The notes under the pieces were generated by a model. That model saw nothing but the letters and a program-made list of their open reading frames with translations. It ran no database searches and was not told the DNA's origin. A stretch of 64,000 nt of DNA from Carallia brachiata (taxonomy: Eukaryota > Streptophyta > Magnoliopsida > Malpighiales > Rhizophoraceae), in the NCBI GenBank assembly GCA_021464245.1, contig JADCRB010000016.1, positions 3,589,250 to 3,653,249 on the forward strand. Reading direction: 5' to 3'. The translations under genes were made by a program, and so were the position numbers. The stretch's first letter is position 1; each line of letters starts with the position of its first letter. This document shows positions 61,400 to 64,000 of this stretch, in pieces.

Positions 61400-62690
61400 T
61401 CCAACCCAACACGGTTCAACACTCCTGCCTCGCCTGAGTATAAAAGGCGACAACTACAATGACAAATTAAACTCTTAGCCCACACGAGTATAAAAGGTGA
61501 CAACACAGTTCAACATTCCTGCCTCGCACGAGTATAAAAGGTAACAACAAAATAATTCAACACTCCTGCCTCACATGAGTATAAACGGTGACAATCTAGC
61601 AAATTAAACTCCTGCCTCGCACGAGTACAAAAGGCAAACAATTCAACAGTTCAACAGTCATGCCCCGCACGAGTATAAAAGGTAACAGATCAATAATAGG
61701 CTCCTGCCTCACACGAATATAAAAGGTGACAACACGGTTCAACACTCCTGCCTCACACGAGCATAAAAGGCGACAATCCAACAGCACACTCCTGCTTCGC
61801 ACAAGCATAAAACGTGGCAGCTCAGCAAATTCAACAGTCCTGCTTTGCACGAGTGTAAAAGGCGAACAACTCCACAATACCATTCAACACTCCTGCCTCG
61901 CATGAGTATCAAGAGCAAACAGCTCCACAACACTCTTCAACAATCCTGCTTCGCACGAGTATAAAAGACGAACAACTGAATCAAACTCTCGCCTCGCATG
62001 AGTAGAAAAGGTGACAACTACAACAACAAACTAGACTCCTAGCCCGCATGAGTATAAAAGGCGAGACACAACAGCAAAATGGACTCCTGCCTCGCACGAG
62101 TATCAAAAGCGAACAGCTCAACAACACTGTTCAACACTCCTGCTTCGCACGAGTATAAAAGGCAAACAACTGAATCAAACTCTTGTTTCGCATGAGTATA
62201 AAAGGCGACTACTACAACAACAAACTAGACTCCTAGCCCGAATGAGTATAAAAGGCGAGACGGCAACCGCAAAATAGACTCCTGCCTCACACGAGTATAA
62301 AAGGCGAACAACTTAATAGCATAGTTCAACACTCCTACCTCGCACGAGTATAAAAGGTGATAACTCAACTACAACTCAGACTCCTAGCCTGTACGAGTGT
62401 AAAAGGGGACAACCTAACAACATACTCCTAGCTCGCACAAGTATAAAAAACGAATAGCTGAACAACACTTTTGCCTTGCACGAGTATAAAAGGCAACAAC
62501 ACAGTGCAACACTCCTGTCTCGCATGAGTATAAAAGGTGACAACCCAACAACACACTCTTGCCTCGCACGAGTGTAAAAGGCTACGACTTAATAGTCAAA
62601 GCATACTCCTAACCCACACAAAAGGCAAAATAGTAACAACCAGACAAGGCCCAGTCCAAAACTCTTGGCCTGCGTGAGTATAAATTGTGA
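61400..62690 (+). repeat. Minisatellite array 19, longest in the window
   Basis: About 32 units in 1.3 kb, most with GCACGAGTATAAAAGGCG. Higher-order similarity is visible: the set with CTAGACTCCTAGCCCGCATG, GAGACACAACAGCAAAATGG and CACTCCTGCTTCGCACGAG occurs at about 61,990-62,140 and again at 62,190-62,290, so groups of units were duplicated together. Confidence 0.9.
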
Positions 62691-62804
62691 ACGACTCAAA
62701 AGGATAAAAATGATTAAGGGTTTAAGTCTTAATCACTATTCTACTCTCAACCTTTTACTCGTTCTTACTGCAGGTCAAGCTTCTACATCCTTTCAGTAAA
62801 AAAG
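62691..62804 (+). promoter_or_regulatory. Pre-WOX spacer with acceptor-like site
   Basis: GTTTAAGTCTTAATCACTATTC, then CCTTTTACTCGTTCTTACTG, CAGG with AG at 62,772-62,773, 32 bases before ATG. This is the clearest copy of the putative 3' splice site. Confidence 0.4.
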
Positions 62805-63430
62805 ATGAAACTAGTTGTAAAATGTCAAGATAAGGAAGAGCATAGGTCACCACGCATTAGATGGCAACCAAGTCCAATGCAACTGCAAATCTTGGAGGAG
62901 TACTTTCGCAGCAATGAAGATACTTGTCCCAGCTTATCACAGCTCTCCCAACTTACTTCACGAATGCGGCCGTACAGAGCAGTCAAAACAAAAAAAATGT
63001 GTATTTATGGTTCCAAAACCGAAGAAACAGGGAGAGAGCAGCACAAAGTTGTTGTTTCTGAAGCACAGTCTACCATCACAGCTGTTCTTGCGGTAGATCT
63101 CACGAGTATGGCGTCGTCCTCAAATTAGCCAGGTCCAAACTCCACCGCTGCAATGATCCCTCAAGGCTATTTCAACCAAAACTGTAGCCTATGGGACTAC
63201 ACATACTATTCCTAGTGGTTTTATGGAGTCAACAAGTGGTTCATCCTTTACTGGAACTTCAGTCTAGGAGGAAACTTTGCACCAAGAGGGAGCTGCTCCA
63301 GTGAAACTCTACCTCTCTTTCTGGTATACTCCAGTGACGTCAACCAGTAGGAAAGTTCCAGTAGTGTCAACGTCACCGGTCTGCAAAGCAAAGACACAAT
63401 TGACTTGGAGCGGCGTCTCGGGCCCCATAA
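62805..63430 (+). pseudogene. WUSCHEL-type homeobox pseudogene, copy J
   Basis: ATG at 62,805: MKLVVKCQDKEEHRS, PRIRWQPSPMQLQILEEYFR, TCPSLSQLSQLTSRMRPYRA with helices I and II in frame. A one-base change in the A-run after AVKTKK shifts helix III (in the other frame VYLWFQNRRNRERA, Trp TGG at 63,008-63,010). A second indel restores the first frame at VSEAQSTITAVLAVDLTSMA, SSSN then TAG. The WUS-box is TLPLFL (63,306-63,323) and the EAR-like motif is degraded to LERRL (63,405-63,419), both in one frame. The 107-codon open run is the longest with intact helices I-II. A two-indel copy, so not functional as is. Confidence 0.82.
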
Positions 63431-63690
63431 GGCCGGACAACAAGGATATAGTGCAACAACTTTTTGCAATGCACAGTATTCACTTGTGTGACACGCCTCA
63501 ACCGCAGCCTCATTTGTCTCGTATTGTAAAAAGAAATGTGGAAGAGGTCCACACCAGATTCTGCATATCTCATTTCTGACTTCGAAAAAATAATCAAGAA
63601 AAGGTGGCAGTTTTTGTTGTGTATATATTTCTTGCGTTCTTAAGTCGCACAGCTCACCCCTCAACTCTTCTTTCTCTCTGAAGAAAGAAT

Positions 63691-63879
63691 ATGGCTAGTG
63701 CTTGTGTTCTCCTTTTTAGGAAATTCTTTAATCAAGAAGCTGAAGACACAAGAATCAGAAAGAGAAAGAGTCATTCGCTTCGAAACTCTCTAATCTCGAC
63801 CTCTAACGTCATCTTGTTCGATGAAGTTTCAACCACTCTCCTTAGTGCACATCTATCACAACGAGCTGAAAAATTGTGA
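63691..63879 (+). CDS. MASP ORF, intact copy (62 codons)
   Basis: ATGGCTAGTGCTTGTG to TGA: MASACVLLFRKFFNQEAEDT, RIRKRKSHSLRNSLISTSNV, ILFDEVSTTLLSAHLSQRAE KL. Full-length family frame. TATATATTTCTTGC and CTTTCTCTCTGAAG upstream. Unknown function; basic RIRKRKSH could be a nuclear signal. Same doubts as for the other copies. Confidence 0.35.
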   Translation: MASACVLLFRKFFNQEAEDTRIRKRKSHSLRNSLISTSNVILFDEVSTTLLSAHLSQRAEKL

Positions 63880-64000
63880 CCATCCTCATTTGTTCTCAGA
63901 TTCGGCAACAGACGGAAAAGTTGCAACTACTCTCCTTACATCACGACATACAGGAAAGTCATCACTATAGCCCGTCTCTCTGTGAGTTGGCCTTGTTATG
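63880..64000 (+). other. 3' internal tail, cut by window edge
   Basis: Family tail after the MASP ORF (CATCCTCATTTGTTCTCAGAT, CATACAGGAAAGTCATCAC, TGAGTTGGCCTTGTTATG). The LTR expected some 300 bp further is outside the window. Confidence 0.65.

Larger units (their letters stand above)
59396..64000 (+). mobile_element. Non-autonomous element with WOX copy J, runs off the window
   Basis: LTR 23, leader, pol end, A-rich tract, CCCAAATCC block, long minisatellite, WOX copy J, MASP ORF. The 3' LTR would lie beyond 64,000. Confidence 0.78.

Noticed and set aside
61400..62690. CRISPR array (regular repeats of about 40 bp)
   Set aside because: Repeats are degenerate, spacers are near-identical CA-rich strings, the genome is a plant, and there are no cas genes. 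It is a minisatellite.

Overview
The window is repeat-dense nuclear DNA from a plant, almost certainly a flowering plant. The evidence is a plant-type Ty3/gypsy chromovirus, a second Ty3/gypsy family with plant-type gag and pol remnants, a MITE, and a WUSCHEL-type (WOX) homeobox sequence. I see no intact single-copy host gene, no rRNA or tRNA gene, no CRISPR array and nothing prokaryotic. Nearly every base belongs to one retrotransposon family and its rearranged copies. The host species cannot be named from this sequence.

Consensus layout of the dominant family, assembled by comparing copies: LTR (about 750-880 bp, with TATA box and 45-bp sub-repeats), a primer-binding-like site (TGGCACGCCCAGTGGGAC or close), a leader with a conserved palindrome or a decayed gag, the last codons of pol, an A-rich tract, a CCCAAATCC-type repeat block, a roughly 40-bp minisatellite whose every unit carries GAGTATAAAAGG, a sense-oriented WOX-like reading frame (homeodomain, WUS-box, EAR-like motif), a second short ATGGCTAGTCCC frame behind a TATA-like stretch, a purine tract (GAAGTGGGGGCA), and the LTR. 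No reverse transcriptase is present, so these are non-autonomous elements. The WOX-like gene sits between pol and the 3' LTR, where TAT/Ogre- and Athila-type elements carry extra ORFs. A WUS-like gene carried and multiplied by a retrotransposon is the most notable thing here.

Region by region: 1-17.76 kb is mainly plus-strand elements chained LTR-internal-LTR, including a WOX-deleted element at 1.8-6.0 kb and a gag-bearing one at 13.0-17.4 kb, with scrambled inverted pieces at 7.4-9.1 and 11.2-11.6 kb. From 17.76 to 35.2 kb the strand is minus: one element whose homeobox is split by a 598-bp MITE, then a complete gag-type element whose 5' LTR is split by a decayed chromovirus (28,496-34,565, with a 5-bp target duplication). 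From 35.2 to 50.07 kb strands alternate (+ to 38.32, - to 38.92, + to 40.41, - to 45.31, + to 46.95, - to 50.07 kb). From 50.07 to 64 kb the strand is plus; the best complete reference element is 51,633-56,449.

Ten WOX-like copies or pieces are present, plus two remnants holding only the EAR motif. None has an unbroken homeodomain-to-EAR frame. Several keep the WUS-box-to-EAR segment open while the homeodomain is broken. Four copies share a stop codon at the homeodomain WFQN tryptophan and four keep TGG, so at least two lineages multiplied. All boundaries come from reading repeats by eye and are approximate to a few to tens of bases unless a motif or target duplication fixes them.
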